Both the position numbers and the translations under genes were made by a program. Below are positions 43,881 to 53,148 of a stretch of DNA of 64,000 nucleotides, in pieces. Each line of letters opens with the position of its first letter. The first letter of the stretch is position 1. Source of the DNA: Planctomycetota bacterium (GTDB lineage: Bacteria; Planctomycetota; PLA2; JAEUHO01); NCBI GenBank assembly GCA_029259775.1, contig JAJDEN010000036.1, positions 1 to 64,000 of the forward strand, in the 5' to 3' direction. The notes beneath the pieces are model-generated. The model ran no database searches. It was not told the DNA's origin and saw only the letters and a program-made list of their open reading frames with translations.

Positions 43881-44813
43881 ATGACACGCGACAGCAACGA
43901 TCTCACGCGCCGCAGCGTGCTCGCCGGGGGCGCGGCCGCCGCGGCCCTGGCCGTCCTCGGCGCCCCCTCCTTGGAAGCGGCCGAGCCGCGCAAGATCCCC
44001 AAGATGCCCGTCGGCTACGTCAGCCACGGCTCGCCCATGAGCGCCCTGAGCAAGAAGCGCAACGCGGAATGGAACGCCTGGGCCACCGCACAGCCCAAGC
44101 CTGTGGCCGTGCTCGTCATCTCGGCGCACTACACGCTCTCGCCCGTGACGATCGGCGCGACGAAGCCCCTCCCGCTCGTCTACGACTTCCGCGGGTTCGC
44201 GAAGGAGCTCTACCAGATCAAGTGGAGCCCGCCGGGCGCACCGAAGCTCGCCAAGCGCGTGGAGAAGGTCCTCACGCCGCTGCGCAAGGTCGAGCACGAC
44301 CCCGAGCGCGGCCACGACCACGGCGCGTGGGTGCCGCTCCGTGCGATGTATCCGAAGGCCGATGTGCCGACCCTCTCGATCTCGCTTCCGACGCGCAATA
44401 CGAAGGCCCTGTTCGAGATCGGCAAGGCGCTCGCTCCGCTGCGCGACGAAGGCGTGTTCATCCTCGGCAGCGGCGCGCTGACGCACAACCTGCGCTATCG
44501 CCACAAGCCCGGCGCCAAGGCCCCCACCTGGGCCAAGGAGTTCGACGTCTGGGCCAAGGAGACGCTCGAGAAGCACGACGTGGACGCCCTGCTCGATTGG
44601 GAGAAGAAGGCCCCCGCCGCGCGCACGAACCACCCCACGGTCGAGCACTTCATCCCGCTCCTCCTGGCCGCGGGCGCGCGCCGTAGCGGCGACCGCGCCA
44701 CGTTCCCCCTCGCCGGATTCGACAACGCCATCACCTCGAACCGCTGCGTCGCCTTCGGTCCGCCGCCGAAGCCGCCGAAGCCGCCGAAGCCGCCGCCGAA
44801 GAGGGTGAAGTAG
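43881..44813 (+). CDS. Tat-exported extradiol dioxygenase, DODA/YgiD-type
   Basis: 310 aa from ATG 43881. Tat-type signal LTRRSVLAGGAAAAALAVLG ending near LEA-AE. LigB/DODA fold with zinc-ligand histidines in GYVSHGSPM, ISAHYTLS, HDHGAWVPL and TVEHFIPLL. Cytosolic homologues (YgiD) open the ring of DOPA. An exported form is unusual. The tail is a proline-lysine repeat (PPKPPKPPKPPPK). Confidence 0.82.
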   Translation: MTRDSNDLTRRSVLAGGAAAAALAVLGAPSLEAAEPRKIPKMPVGYVSHGSPMSALSKKRNAEWNAWATAQPKPVAVLVISAHYTLSPVTIGATKPLPLVYDFRGFAKELYQIKWSPPGAPKLAKRVEKVLTPLRKVEHDPERGHDHGAWVPLRAMYPKADVPTLSISLPTRNTKALFEIGKALAPLRDEGVFILGSGALTHNLRYRHKPGAKAPTWAKEFDVWAKETLEKHDVDALLDWEKKAPAARTNHPTVEHFIPLLLAAGARRSGDRATFPLAGFDNAITSNRCVAFGPPPKPPKPPKPPPKRVK

Positions 44814-44957
44814 CCCAGCCCCGCTCGCCTCGGCCCACGAGGGAGGGCGGCCCCCGCCGCCCTCGGCCAAGATCGTGGAGTTCGCCCACGTCTCGGCACG
44901 CCTGGACGGGCCCTGGTAGTAGCGTCGTCCCAGCAGCGAACGGCAAGGAGCAGCACC

Positions 44958-45203
44958 ATGGACGCGCTCAGCATCGTCGGACTCATCTGTGGCGGCTTCG
45001 TCGTCGGCTTCGTGCTCGGGCGAGGCACGAACCGACGCCCTGCGCCGGCGGCGGCCCTCAAGGCGCCGCCCGCGCCTGACGAGCTCGCCAAGATCAAGGC
45101 CGTCCGCGACAGCGGGCAGATGATCACCGCCATCAAGATGTACCGCGACCAGACCGGCGCGGGCCTCAAGCAAGCCAAGGAGGCGGTCGAGCAGATCGTC
45201 TGA
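44958..45203 (+). CDS. Membrane-anchored L7/L12 C-terminal-like domain protein
   Basis: 81 aa; AAGGAG before the ATG. Hydrophobic helix (4-20), then Pro/Ala linker and a short domain (42-81) with AIKMYRDQTGAGLKQAKEAVE, the signature of the ribosomal L7/L12 C-terminal fold. It is not the ribosomal stalk protein (no N-terminal dimer domain). Small proteins of this type occur in several phyla; role unknown. Confidence 0.75.
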   Translation: MDALSIVGLICGGFVVGFVLGRGTNRRPAPAAALKAPPAPDELAKIKAVRDSGQMITAIKMYRDQTGAGLKQAKEAVEQIV

Positions 45204-45249
45204 CGCGGACGCGACGGCCCCGCTCCAGGGCGGGAGCCTCTCGCGGGGT

Positions 45250-46845
<1,596 letters not shown>

Positions 46846-47071
46846 TCGGTTCACCTCCGTGCGGGGGCGGGTCACCGCCCGCCGATGCTCTCGTGCCGCA
46901 CGCTGCCAGACCCTCCGGCCGGCGTGCCCGTGGCGCGCAATGTACGGCAATCGAGGGTCCGCGCGCGAGGGGGCATCGGGGAACCGAGGCCGACGTGGGA
47001 GAGCTGCCGCGAACAGCCTTGCTTCGGCGGGGTAGCGAGCCGGGGCACAGACGGGCCGCTTGGTGACGGGG

Positions 47072-47413
47072 TCACCGATCGGCTGCCATCTCGTGCCACG
47101 CCGTACTTGGGCGCCCTAGGAGTACGGCCGCGATCCCGGAACAAGCAACGAGTGCCAGCCCGACCCACATCTGGCGGACCACGCGCCGTCGGGAGAGGGC
47201 TCGCGTCTCCGCCGTACCGTCGCTGGAGTTCAGGATGGCGACATGCGAGCCGACAGCTCGCAGTTGGGCGTACACCCATGCGGCCAGCAACATCAGTACG
47301 GCGATCTTGAACAAGAGCAGTCTTCGTCGACCTCCATGCCGTCTCGGCCCGGGACCTCGAGACTCCGCGGGCCTGGTGCCCTTGAGACGAGGGTGGCGCG
47401 TTCGTGGTTCCAA
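47072..47413 (-). CDS. Possible small two-helix membrane protein
   Basis: 113 aa with two hydrophobic segments (about 34-50 and 84-100) separated by a charged region; the N-terminus is Arg/Pro/Gly-rich. The start lies beside the 67-bp repeat copy. Coding status is uncertain, since the N-terminal part looks non-coding. It may start further in. Confidence 0.4.
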   Translation of the reverse strand: MEPRTRHPRLKGTRPAESRGPGPRRHGGRRRLLLFKIAVLMLLAAWVYAQLRAVGSHVAILNSSDGTAETRALSRRRVVRQMWVGLALVACSGIAAVLLGRPSTAWHEMAADR

Positions 47414-47418
47414 GCAAT

Positions 47419-47485
47419 GGGGTCAGGCACCTTTCGCACCCCCTTGTGACCGTGTCACAGCGGGACGTGGAAAACGCCAGACCCG
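47419..47485. repeat. 67-bp element copy 1 (GGGGTCAGGC ends)
   Basis: Begins GGGGTCAGGCACC, contains TGTGAC-CGT-GTCACA as a perfect internal hairpin, and ends ACGCCAGACCC, an imperfect complement of the beginning. The second copy is at 48764-48830 in the same orientation. REP/MITE-like. Confidence 0.8.
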
Positions 47486-47603
47486 CGCTCTGTGACCCTC
47501 GCACTCCTGGATGTCCGGAGATGAGGCTCTGCCGGCGGGGGCGGATCCTGCATGGCCCGAGGGACGTCTCGCCTTCGCCATCTCCATCATGCGGAGTGCG
47601 CCT

Positions 47604-47633
47604 TATACGCAGATCGTATATATACTGCGTATA
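47604..47633. promoter_or_regulatory. Operator-like palindrome at the nucleotidyltransferase start
   Basis: Arms TATACGCAG (47604-47612) and CTGCGTATA (47625-47633) with a 12-bp AT-rich centre that holds GTATATATAC. It lies 3 bp before the ATG, so a bound repressor would block initiation. TATACT (47621-47626) inside could be a -10 element. The pattern suggests autoregulation. Confidence 0.65.
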
Positions 47634-47636
47634 ACC

Positions 47637-48695
47637 ATGATCCACCGCCTGCCCGAAGACACCCAGACCCTCTACGCTGAAGCCCTCGCCCTCCTCCTCG
47701 CGATGGAGAGCGAGCGCAGTTGGTCACACCTGCGCGGATCCTTCAGCACGAAGCGCATCAAAGGCGCCGACTACGTGTATTTCCAATACTCGGATCCCGG
47801 CGGAACCAAGCGCCAGTTCAGCCTGGGACGCCACACACCCGAGATCGAGCGGGCGATCCTGCGCCGGGAGTCCAAGGCGGCCGAGGTCGAGCCCGACAGG
47901 GAGGCCTTGCAGCGGTTGGCGGGACTCCTCCGGGCAGCGGGCATCGTACCGCTACCCCATGGCCCCTACCGGGTCCTCCGTGGACTGGTTGATGCGGGGG
48001 TCTTCCAGATCGGCGGCGTCCTCGTGGGATCGCACGCCTTCCACGCGGTGGGATCCCAACTCGGGGTCGCGTGGCCCGACGCTGCATGGCGCACACAGGA
48101 CGTAGACATCGCGACGCACGTGAAGCTGGCCGTGGAGGCCACGACTGCCGACGTACCGCACACACTCGAAAGCCTGGAGATGGGATTCATCCCCGTTCCG
48201 CAGCTGGATGCCCGGCATCCTTCCTCTTCCTTTCGCGTACGAGGCAAGACGCTACGCGTCGATCTGTTGACCCCGGACACAGATGAGGACCGAGCGCCCA
48301 TTCCCGTGCCTCGCCTCAAGGCGGCGGCCGCCCCCATCAAGTACTTGTCGCTCGTCATGAAGGAGGCGCAGCCGACTCTGGTGACGGATGGCACGGACGC
48401 TGCGCTGGTCGTGGTGCCGGCGCCTGCGCGTCTCGCGCTGCACAAGCTCCTGGTGAGCCAGTCGCGCTCGACGATGCAGCAGGTCAAGAGCGGCAAGGAT
48501 CTCCATCAGGCGGCCCTGCTGATCGAAGTGCTGGGCGCCGACCGACCGCAAGACCTGGAGCACGCCGCCCTTGCGTTCGCCGAGTCGGGGCCCACCGTCA
48601 TGGCGCGAGTGGTGCGGGGACTCGCGGCAGCGGAGCGGCGCTGGCCTGACGCCGAGGCTGGCGCGGAGCTCGTGCGCCGCGCGCTTGGCCGCTAG
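47637..48695 (+). CDS. GSU2403-type nucleotidyltransferase-fold protein
   Basis: 352 aa from ATG 47637. The nucleotidyltransferase core is near the middle: GGVLVGSHAFHAVGSQLG with WRTQDVDIATH, i.e. the GS and DxD positions of the NTP_transf_8 group. N- and C-terminal parts are helical. This family is related to AbiEii-type toxins and is often found on islands, but no AbiEi-like antitoxin is next to it. Flanked by the two 67-bp elements. Confidence 0.78.
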   Translation: MIHRLPEDTQTLYAEALALLLAMESERSWSHLRGSFSTKRIKGADYVYFQYSDPGGTKRQFSLGRHTPEIERAILRRESKAAEVEPDREALQRLAGLLRAAGIVPLPHGPYRVLRGLVDAGVFQIGGVLVGSHAFHAVGSQLGVAWPDAAWRTQDVDIATHVKLAVEATTADVPHTLESLEMGFIPVPQLDARHPSSSFRVRGKTLRVDLLTPDTDEDRAPIPVPRLKAAAAPIKYLSLVMKEAQPTLVTDGTDAALVVVPAPARLALHKLLVSQSRSTMQQVKSGKDLHQAALLIEVLGADRPQDLEHAALAFAESGPTVMARVVRGLAAAERRWPDAEAGAELVRRALGR

Positions 48696-48763
48696 CCATG
48701 CGCGTACGGTGCCGCGGCACCGCACGCCTCGGCACCGAGAAACCGAGCCGCGCAAGAATGAAC

Positions 48764-48830
48764 GGGGTCAGGCACGCTTCGCACCCCCCTGTGACCGTGT
48801 CACAGCGGGATGCGAAAAACGCCTGACCCC
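48764..48830. repeat. 67-bp element copy 2
   Basis: GGGGTCAGGC start and GCCTGACCCC end are exact complements here; TGTGAC-CGT-GTCACA lies inside, as in copy 1. Together the two copies bracket the nucleotidyltransferase gene. Confidence 0.82.
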
Positions 48831-48860
48831 TCCCTTCACGACCGCATTGAGGAGGATGGG

Positions 48861-49136
48861 ATGGAGCAGTTGGCCTCGGAAGTGCAGAAGTTGCGCAAGC
48901 AGGTGGAAGTTCAGGGACGGATCATCGCCGTGTTCGTCGCGGTAGCCGTAGCCTCGCTCGTGGTCCCGCTCTTCTTCAAGGACGACCCCCGGCAGTTCGT
49001 CGCCTACGCTCCTGCCCTCGGCCGTGCCGCCGGGGACCCTCTTCCTCGATTGCTTCTCGTCCATCTGTCTCCCTTTCTCCTGCCTCGAAGGCAGGCCCAG
49101 GGAAAGGACCCAATCAACAGCCCTTTCAGCTCATAG
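48861..49136 (+). CDS. Short coiled-coil/transmembrane protein, C-terminus probably altered
   Basis: 91 aa from ATG 48861 with GGAGGATG before it. Helix with heptads (1-18), transmembrane segment (19-37; IIAVFVAVAVASLVVPLFF), then a tail that reads unlike coding sequence (Pro/Leu/Arg-rich), so a frameshift or truncation after about residue 45 is possible. A hairpin CCTGCC-TCGAA-GGCAGG lies within the 3' end. Confidence 0.5.
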   Translation: MEQLASEVQKLRKQVEVQGRIIAVFVAVAVASLVVPLFFKDDPRQFVAYAPALGRAAGDPLPRLLLVHLSPFLLPRRQAQGKDPINSPFSS

Positions 49137-49164
49137 GGTGGACAGACTTATGTCGAGGAGCACA

Positions 49165-49217
49165 GGCAACGCGCGTCACGATGCCGCCCATCTTGCACGT
49201 GCGGCGCGGGCGGGGCA
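49165..49217 (-). repeat. 55-bp ATG-carrying repeat, copy a
   Basis: On the minus strand it reads GTTGCC-type GC-rich leader, then ATGGGCGGCATCGTG. The short frame (MGGIVTRVACAPRH...) stops soon. Homologous copies at 54460-54514, 56514-56566 and 57081-57135. Confidence 0.8.
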
Positions 49218-49232
49218 ATGGAGGAAGACTCG

Positions 49233-49287
49233 CCCCTCCTGCACCGCCCGCTGCCGCAAGGCCTCGGGATCCTGACGCCGGTATGCC
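49233..49287 (-). pseudogene. Fragment homologous to the 3' end of the gene at 51526-51816
   Basis: On the minus strand CCCGAGGCC, then GGCAGCGGGCGGTGCAGGAG match the codons for the C-terminal PEAAWQRAVQEG of the 51526-51816 gene with few differences, but the stop codon has been lost and only ~55 bp remain. Confidence 0.7.
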
Positions 49288-49306
49288 GGGCCACCGCGCC
49301 CCCGTC

Positions 49307-49963
49307 CTACTGCACGCCCCCGCTCCGTGCGCCGAGCGCGTACTGCCTAAGGTCGTCCGGAACCCGGCGTCCCTTCGCGGCGAGGAAGGCATCGACAGCC
49401 CCCTGGACGCGCTCCCGGTGGCTGGAGGCGACGTGGCCCAACCCATGCAGAGCGCTGGCCCAGCACTCAGGCGCATCCAGAGTCAGAGCGTGCTCCAGTA
49501 CCTCGAAGCAGATAGGAACGAGGTTCTTGGGCTCACCGAACAGGGGAATCCCCAAGAGCCCACCGTCCATATCCCAGAGCATGAAGCAGGCGGACGCAAG
49601 CGGAGGACTCTCACGTCCGAACCCACCCCAGCCCGGCAGGTGCTCTGCAAAGCACCGCTCGTAGAGGTAGAGCAGCGATCGAACCGCGTCCTCTGCATAC
49701 TCCAGAGACGCTTCCCGCACCGTGTGCCATACCTCCTCACCGGCGCCCATCAGGTACCAGATCATCTGACCAACGACATCTGCACCTACCTCCTCGACGT
49801 GCTTGCCCGCCCGCGAGCAGAAGTCCTCAACGAACTCCGCCATCTGGTCGGGCGTGAGCCGAGGCGCCGACTCTTCGAGGGCCATGTAGGCATCTGTCTC
49901 CCGGGCTGCCCACGCTGCCGCGTAGGCCCGGTAGTGGTCGAAGATCGTCTTGTAGCGGGTCAT
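49307..49963 (-). CDS. Hypothetical helical cytoplasmic protein
   Basis: 218 aa from ATG 49963. Mostly helical, rich in Ala/Glu/Leu, with segments such as DQMAEFVEDFCSRAGKHVEEVG and ALHGLGHVASSHRERVQ that look like helical-repeat pieces. No signal peptide, no recognised motif. Similar orphan proteins are often immunity or island genes; no assignment. Confidence 0.6.
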   Translation of the reverse strand: MTRYKTIFDHYRAYAAAWAARETDAYMALEESAPRLTPDQMAEFVEDFCSRAGKHVEEVGADVVGQMIWYLMGAGEEVWHTVREASLEYAEDAVRSLLYLYERCFAEHLPGWGGFGRESPPLASACFMLWDMDGGLLGIPLFGEPKNLVPICFEVLEHALTLDAPECWASALHGLGHVASSHRERVQGAVDAFLAAKGRRVPDDLRQYALGARSGGVQ

Positions 49964-50225
49964 CCGGGGTGAATGGTCCCCGGCCTGCTGATCGCGTGCA
50001 ACGGGTAGCCACGCACTGGCCACCGCGACCCCCCAGTGTCGGGTACGGAGGCAGGCTCCGTTGTTGCCTATTGGCCGTCGCGGTGCGATCGCTACGGTGC
50101 GAATCTGCAACAACTTCTCACGCCTCCGGACCTCAACACTCCCGACGAGTTCTCGTCGGCTAGGCAGGCTTGCAGACAGTCCGAGTCGCCAGCCGCGTCG
50201 CCCGATGACACGATGCCGGGATGGA
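49964..50225. other. Non-coding or fragment-bearing interval before repeat copy 1
   Basis: A plus-strand frame (50036-50260) runs into the 106-bp repeat and ends in its GNSASQL-stop tail; its upstream part (LQQLLTPPDLNTPDEFSSARQA) may be a remnant. No ribosome binding site and no family were recognised. Confidence 0.35.
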
Positions 50226-50331
50226 GTACCGAATCTGGTAATAGTGCATCACAATTGTGACCGATCCGTGCCAGGTGATCACCTGACCCGAATCGGTCGA
50301 CATATCGATGCACTTTCACCCGGTTCAGTAC
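50226..50331 (+). repeat. 106-bp palindromic repeat, copy 1 (plus multiplied right end to 50361)
   Basis: Starts GTACCGAATCTGGTAATAG, ends CCGGTTCAGTAC; internal arms GTGCATC/GATGCAC and ACCGAT/ATCGGT surround the perfect palindrome CAGGTGATCACCTG. After the element the end is repeated as CGGTTCAGTACCA to about 50361. Confidence 0.92.
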
Positions 50332-50365
50332 CACGGTTCAGTACCACGGTTCAGTACCACCTCGG

Positions 50366-50728
50366 CTAGTCCGCCAGGCGAACTGTGATCGGGTTGAGCG
50401 AGATGCGCGCCCGAGGGACGGGGTCCGAGTCAGGGCCTCCCTCTCCTCGCGCGGCTCCCGCGATGGTGAGCAGGGGCGCCTCTCCAGTGACAGTGGCCGC
50501 GACAACATCGTTCAGGAAGGCATGCATCACCGGCTCGGTTCCAGGCTCGCGCTCCAACGCGATGGTCACGTCCCCATGGTGCGTTCCGAAGCAGACCGTG
50601 AGAATCAGCGGCCCTTCGCGGACTCGGTAGTGCAGCGACCCGAAGAACTCCTGCTCCTCGGGCTCCGCCTCCGTAGGAGCAGCACCGAAGAAGCGCGTCA
50701 GGGTCGGCTCGTCCAAGTCCATGTTCAC
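50366..50728 (-). CDS. Hypothetical protein
   Basis: 120 aa from ATG 50728 (or 50722). Acidic, beta-rich, with FFGSLHYRVREGPLILTVCFG and DVTIALEREPG; no signal. The stop lies 5 bp past the multiplied repeat end, so its 3' end may have been reshaped by the insertion. Follows the 52-aa gene on the same strand. Confidence 0.6.
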   Translation of the reverse strand: MNMDLDEPTLTRFFGAAPTEAEPEEQEFFGSLHYRVREGPLILTVCFGTHHGDVTIALEREPGTEPVMHAFLNDVVAATVTGEAPLLTIAGAARGEGGPDSDPVPRARISLNPITVRLAD

Positions 50729-50790
50729 AGCCTATCGTGAGGAGCGTTCCTCTCCCCCACCTCCAAGCATCCCGCCAGCGCCGGGCTGGC

Positions 50791-50949
50791 TCATGGCTGC
50801 TCCGGCTGCTCGCCCCGAAGGTGTTTCCAGTACCTCGCCGGGGCATCGAGGATCCCCCTGGTGATCTGGTAGTGGCTGGTCTCTTCCACGGCGATGTCGG
50901 GTAGCGCTGCCTCGTCGAAGCTGACGATCTGGGCACCAGGGATGGTCAT
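50791..50949 (-). CDS. Small hypothetical protein
   Basis: 52 aa, ATG 50949, stop 50791-50793. Sequence MTIPGAQIVSFDEAALPDI... with DAPARYWKHLRG near the end reads like genuine coding with good codon use. Same strand and 62 bp upstream of the 120-aa gene. No family recognised. Confidence 0.45.
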   Translation of the reverse strand: MTIPGAQIVSFDEAALPDIAVEETSHYQITRGILDAPARYWKHLRGEQPEQP

Positions 50950-50980
50950 GGGACTACGGTGCCGCGTGATGATTACGGTG

Positions 50981-51039
50981 CCGCGTGATAACTTCGCCGC
51001 TGCGTGATGGTGTCATCGACTGGCGAAGTTTTCACGCGG
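50981..51039. repeat. 18-bp inverted-repeat pair, possible insertion-sequence end relic
   Basis: CCGCGTGATAACTTCGCC (50981-50998) and GGCGAAGTTTTCACGCGG (51022-51039) are complementary at 17 of 18 positions. The left arm is preceded by a direct repeat, TACGGTGCCGCGTGAT at about 50955 and again at 50974. This looks like terminal repeats of a lost IS; no transposase remains between. Confidence 0.55.
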
Positions 51040-51049
51040 CTCTGCACCC

Positions 51050-51153
51050 CTACCTGGCTCCTTCGACTGGGGGAAGCGGCGAGGCTCCCGCAATGGACTC
51101 AGACTCCCAGGTCAACAGGAACTCCCGGCCGACGTGGGGCACGCCGATGGTGA
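51050..51153 (-). pseudogene. 5'-truncated gene fragment adjoining repeat copy 2
   Basis: On the minus strand an open frame enters from the repeat and reads TIGVPHVGREFLLTWESESI then AGASPLPPVEGAR-stop. Codon use looks genuine and there is no start, so the 5' part appears lost at the repeat boundary. Confidence 0.45.
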
Positions 51154-51259
51154 GTACCGAACCGCGTAATAGTGCATCACAATTGTGACCGATCCGTGCC
51201 AGGTGATCACCTGACCCGAATCGGTCGACATATCGATTCATTTTCACCCGGTTCAGTAC
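51154..51259 (+). repeat. 106-bp palindromic repeat, copy 2
   Basis: Same length and ends as copy 1 (GTACCGAACCGCGTAATAG ... CCGGTTCAGTAC). Same orientation. The right flank is a 5'-truncated gene; the left flank is a minus-strand fragment. Confidence 0.93.
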
Positions 51260-51261
51260 CA

Positions 51262-51519
51262 GTCGATCAAGTCGGGGAGACGATCTTCTCCTTCGGCTGC
51301 TACGTGGGCGAGGTCCTCGTTCGCAACGCTGGCGGTCGGTGGCGGGACCGTCGAGAGACAGCGCTTGCCGAGCACGGTGGCATGCCAATCGTCGTGGAAC
51401 TACCGCACGGGATAGTCTGCGATCCGATCGGCAAGGCGTTCAAGCGGCTGAGAAACGGAGCCGTGGACAGCCTGCTCCACTTCTACAAGGTGTTCACCGA
51501 GCCGCCGTCGCCAAAGTAG
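51262..51519 (+). pseudogene. 5'-truncated hypothetical gene adjoining repeat copy 2
   Basis: The frame begins inside or at the end of the repeat and reads VDQVGETIFSFGCYVGEVLV then RNAGGRW..., ending with KVFTEPPSPK. The body has the form of small cytoplasmic orphan proteins (FGCYVGEVLVRNAGGRW, VELPHGIVCDPIGKAFKR); its start has been replaced by the repeat. Confidence 0.6.
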
Positions 51520-51525
51520 CCCCGA

Positions 51526-51816
51526 CTACCCCTCCTGCACCGCCCGCTGCCACGCGGCCTCGGGACTCTCGCGCCAGGCATGCCAACCGAGGGGCAGGTC
51601 CGACAACTCGGCGAGCCGTGGCTCCAGCGCGACCATCTCCTCAAGCGCAACGACGGCGGCCTCCCTCATGGGCGTGCCGCCATGCGGATGGAACTGCCAG
51701 GCACCGTCGTCGGCTTCATGCGTGACACGGCAGACCCACTCGTCGCCGTCGATGATGCGGAGACTGGTGAATACAGCGGTCCTGGCTGGGTCGTCGAAAG
51801 GCCAGTCCATAGCCAT
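51526..51816 (-). CDS. Small DUF2185-like protein (possible immunity-type)
   Basis: 96 aa from ATG 51816 (MAMDWP). Pattern AVFTSLRIIDGDEWVCRVTH, EADDGAWQFH and LSDLPLGWHAWRESPEAAW fits the DUF2185-like family, which occurs among polymorphic-toxin immunity genes. A fragment of a paralogue is at 49233-49287. 14 bp after the preceding gene, so probably an operon. Confidence 0.6.
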   Translation of the reverse strand: MAMDWPFDDPARTAVFTSLRIIDGDEWVCRVTHEADDGAWQFHPHGGTPMREAAVVALEEMVALEPRLAELSDLPLGWHAWRESPEAAWQRAVQEG

Positions 51817-51829
51817 GTCACTCTCCCCC

Positions 51830-52180
51830 TCACCCCGGCGATGAGGCATTTGGCACTCGCGCTGCGTCATCAATGGGCCCCGGGGGCAGAACACGAATCA
51901 CCACCTCGTCCCCGACAATCAGGCTCCGGTTGCGCACCCAGTTCACAGACTCGTCCCGCACGGAGTCGAGGCCGCCGAGATCCACGACGAGATGCTCGGA
52001 CAGCCAGTCCTCCCGATCCACCTCGGGATCGTCTCGGACGTGCTCGGGCATCGCGTCGGGGTTCCTGCGCGCCCACGACACGATGGCCGTCAGCACGCCG
52101 AAGGCGCCGACGCCGCCCGTGGCGAGGGTCTCGCCGTTGACGCACAACTCGAACCGGATGCTCTTGCTTGAGTCAGTCAT
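51830..52180 (-). CDS. Hypothetical protein
   Basis: 116 aa. Starts MTDSSKSIRFELCVNGETLA; contains ARRNPDAMPEHVRDDPEVDR and a closing beta region VGDEVVIRVLPPG. Cytoplasmic; no family recognised. Precedes the DUF2185-like gene. Confidence 0.6.
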   Translation of the reverse strand: MTDSSKSIRFELCVNGETLATGGVGAFGVLTAIVSWARRNPDAMPEHVRDDPEVDREDWLSEHLVVDLGGLDSVRDESVNWVRNRSLIVGDEVVIRVLPPGPIDDAARVPNASSPG

Positions 52181-52203
52181 GCTCTCTCCCGGGCCGGGAT
52201 CAC

Positions 52204-52480
52204 CTACCGGCCGCTGCGCCTCTTCACCTCGTAGCGCCTCGCGACTCGATCGAACACGAGGTTGTCCTTGTGCTGGTCAAACCACGCACGAGCCTTCTCA
52301 ACTCGATGCGCACGCTCATCTCCAGCCTCGACGAGTACGGAGCCCGGCGATTTCCGCCGGAACTGGCAGGCTCACGCACCGCGTGCCCAGTGTTGGTGGA
52401 AACTGCCGGGCTCGGTACCCCGGTACCTCCAGCACCAGGCCCTGTGCCCAGCGCGCCAATCGGGACTTGCCGTTGCTCAT
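52204..52480 (-). pseudogene. Frameshifted remnant of a small gene
   Basis: The 5' part (ATG 52480; MSNGKSRLARWAQGLVLEVP...) is in one frame, while the 3' part (VEKARAWFDQHKDNLVFDRV then ARRYEVKRRSGR-stop) is in another with no start. Both look coding; the frames overlap at about 52310-52371, so one frameshift joins them. Confidence 0.5.
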
Positions 52481-52499
52481 CGCCAGCGTCGCTCCGCTC

Positions 52500-53000
52500 T
52501 TACTGCTGCGGCAACTGGAACTTGAAGACGCTCTTGCCTAGGTCGAAGGTGACGACCTGGGTCGCGTGATCAAGCGCGATAACTTGCTCGGCAGGAGCAC
52601 GTAGCCGATCTTCGGACACGTACTCCAAGGGGAAGCGCAGATAGCCGATCACCACTTCTCGCTCCTTGGTGCGATGCAAGACCGTGATGGCGAAGAAGTC
52701 CAGAGCGCCGTCAGCGGGATCCGTGAACTCGCCGAGACCAACGCTCACCCTGTAGCGACCGTCCACGATGTCCATGCCCCGGACAGTCGTGCCAGACGTG
52801 CGCCCGACCATCTGGATGCGTCGATAGCTGGGGGGGAGGGCAATCCAACCGGACCATCCGGGTTCGCCGAGGCGGGGCGACTCCTGAGGACTTGGCCCGC
52901 CCACGTATTGCTTCTCCTCCCCGAGGAAGTCGTGCGCCACCGACAGCGTCATGAGCAACACCAGGATGAGGAGAAGGGCGTCGCGCCGCTCGATCTTCAT
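52500..53000 (-). CDS. Membrane-anchored or secreted hypothetical protein
   Basis: 166 aa from ATG 53000 with GGGGGTG upstream. Signal anchor (RRDALLLILVLLMTLSVAHD), then a beta-rich domain (GMDIVDGRYRVSVGLGEF, TVLHRTKEREVVIGYLRFP). Unknown family. Confidence 0.62.
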   Translation of the reverse strand: MKIERRDALLLILVLLMTLSVAHDFLGEEKQYVGGPSPQESPRLGEPGWSGWIALPPSYRRIQMVGRTSGTTVRGMDIVDGRYRVSVGLGEFTDPADGALDFFAITVLHRTKEREVVIGYLRFPLEYVSEDRLRAPAEQVIALDHATQVVTFDLGKSVFKFQLPQQ

Positions 53001-53148
53001 GTCGCACCCCCTTCGTGCCGCAGATACCACCAACATACGATCCCGAGCACGCTCCGGGGAAGCACCTGGCCGGATACGGAGCCAGGGATACGGAGCCAGG
53101 GCAGTTCTCATGGAACGTGACGGCTCTAATCCATGAGTACCGAACCGA

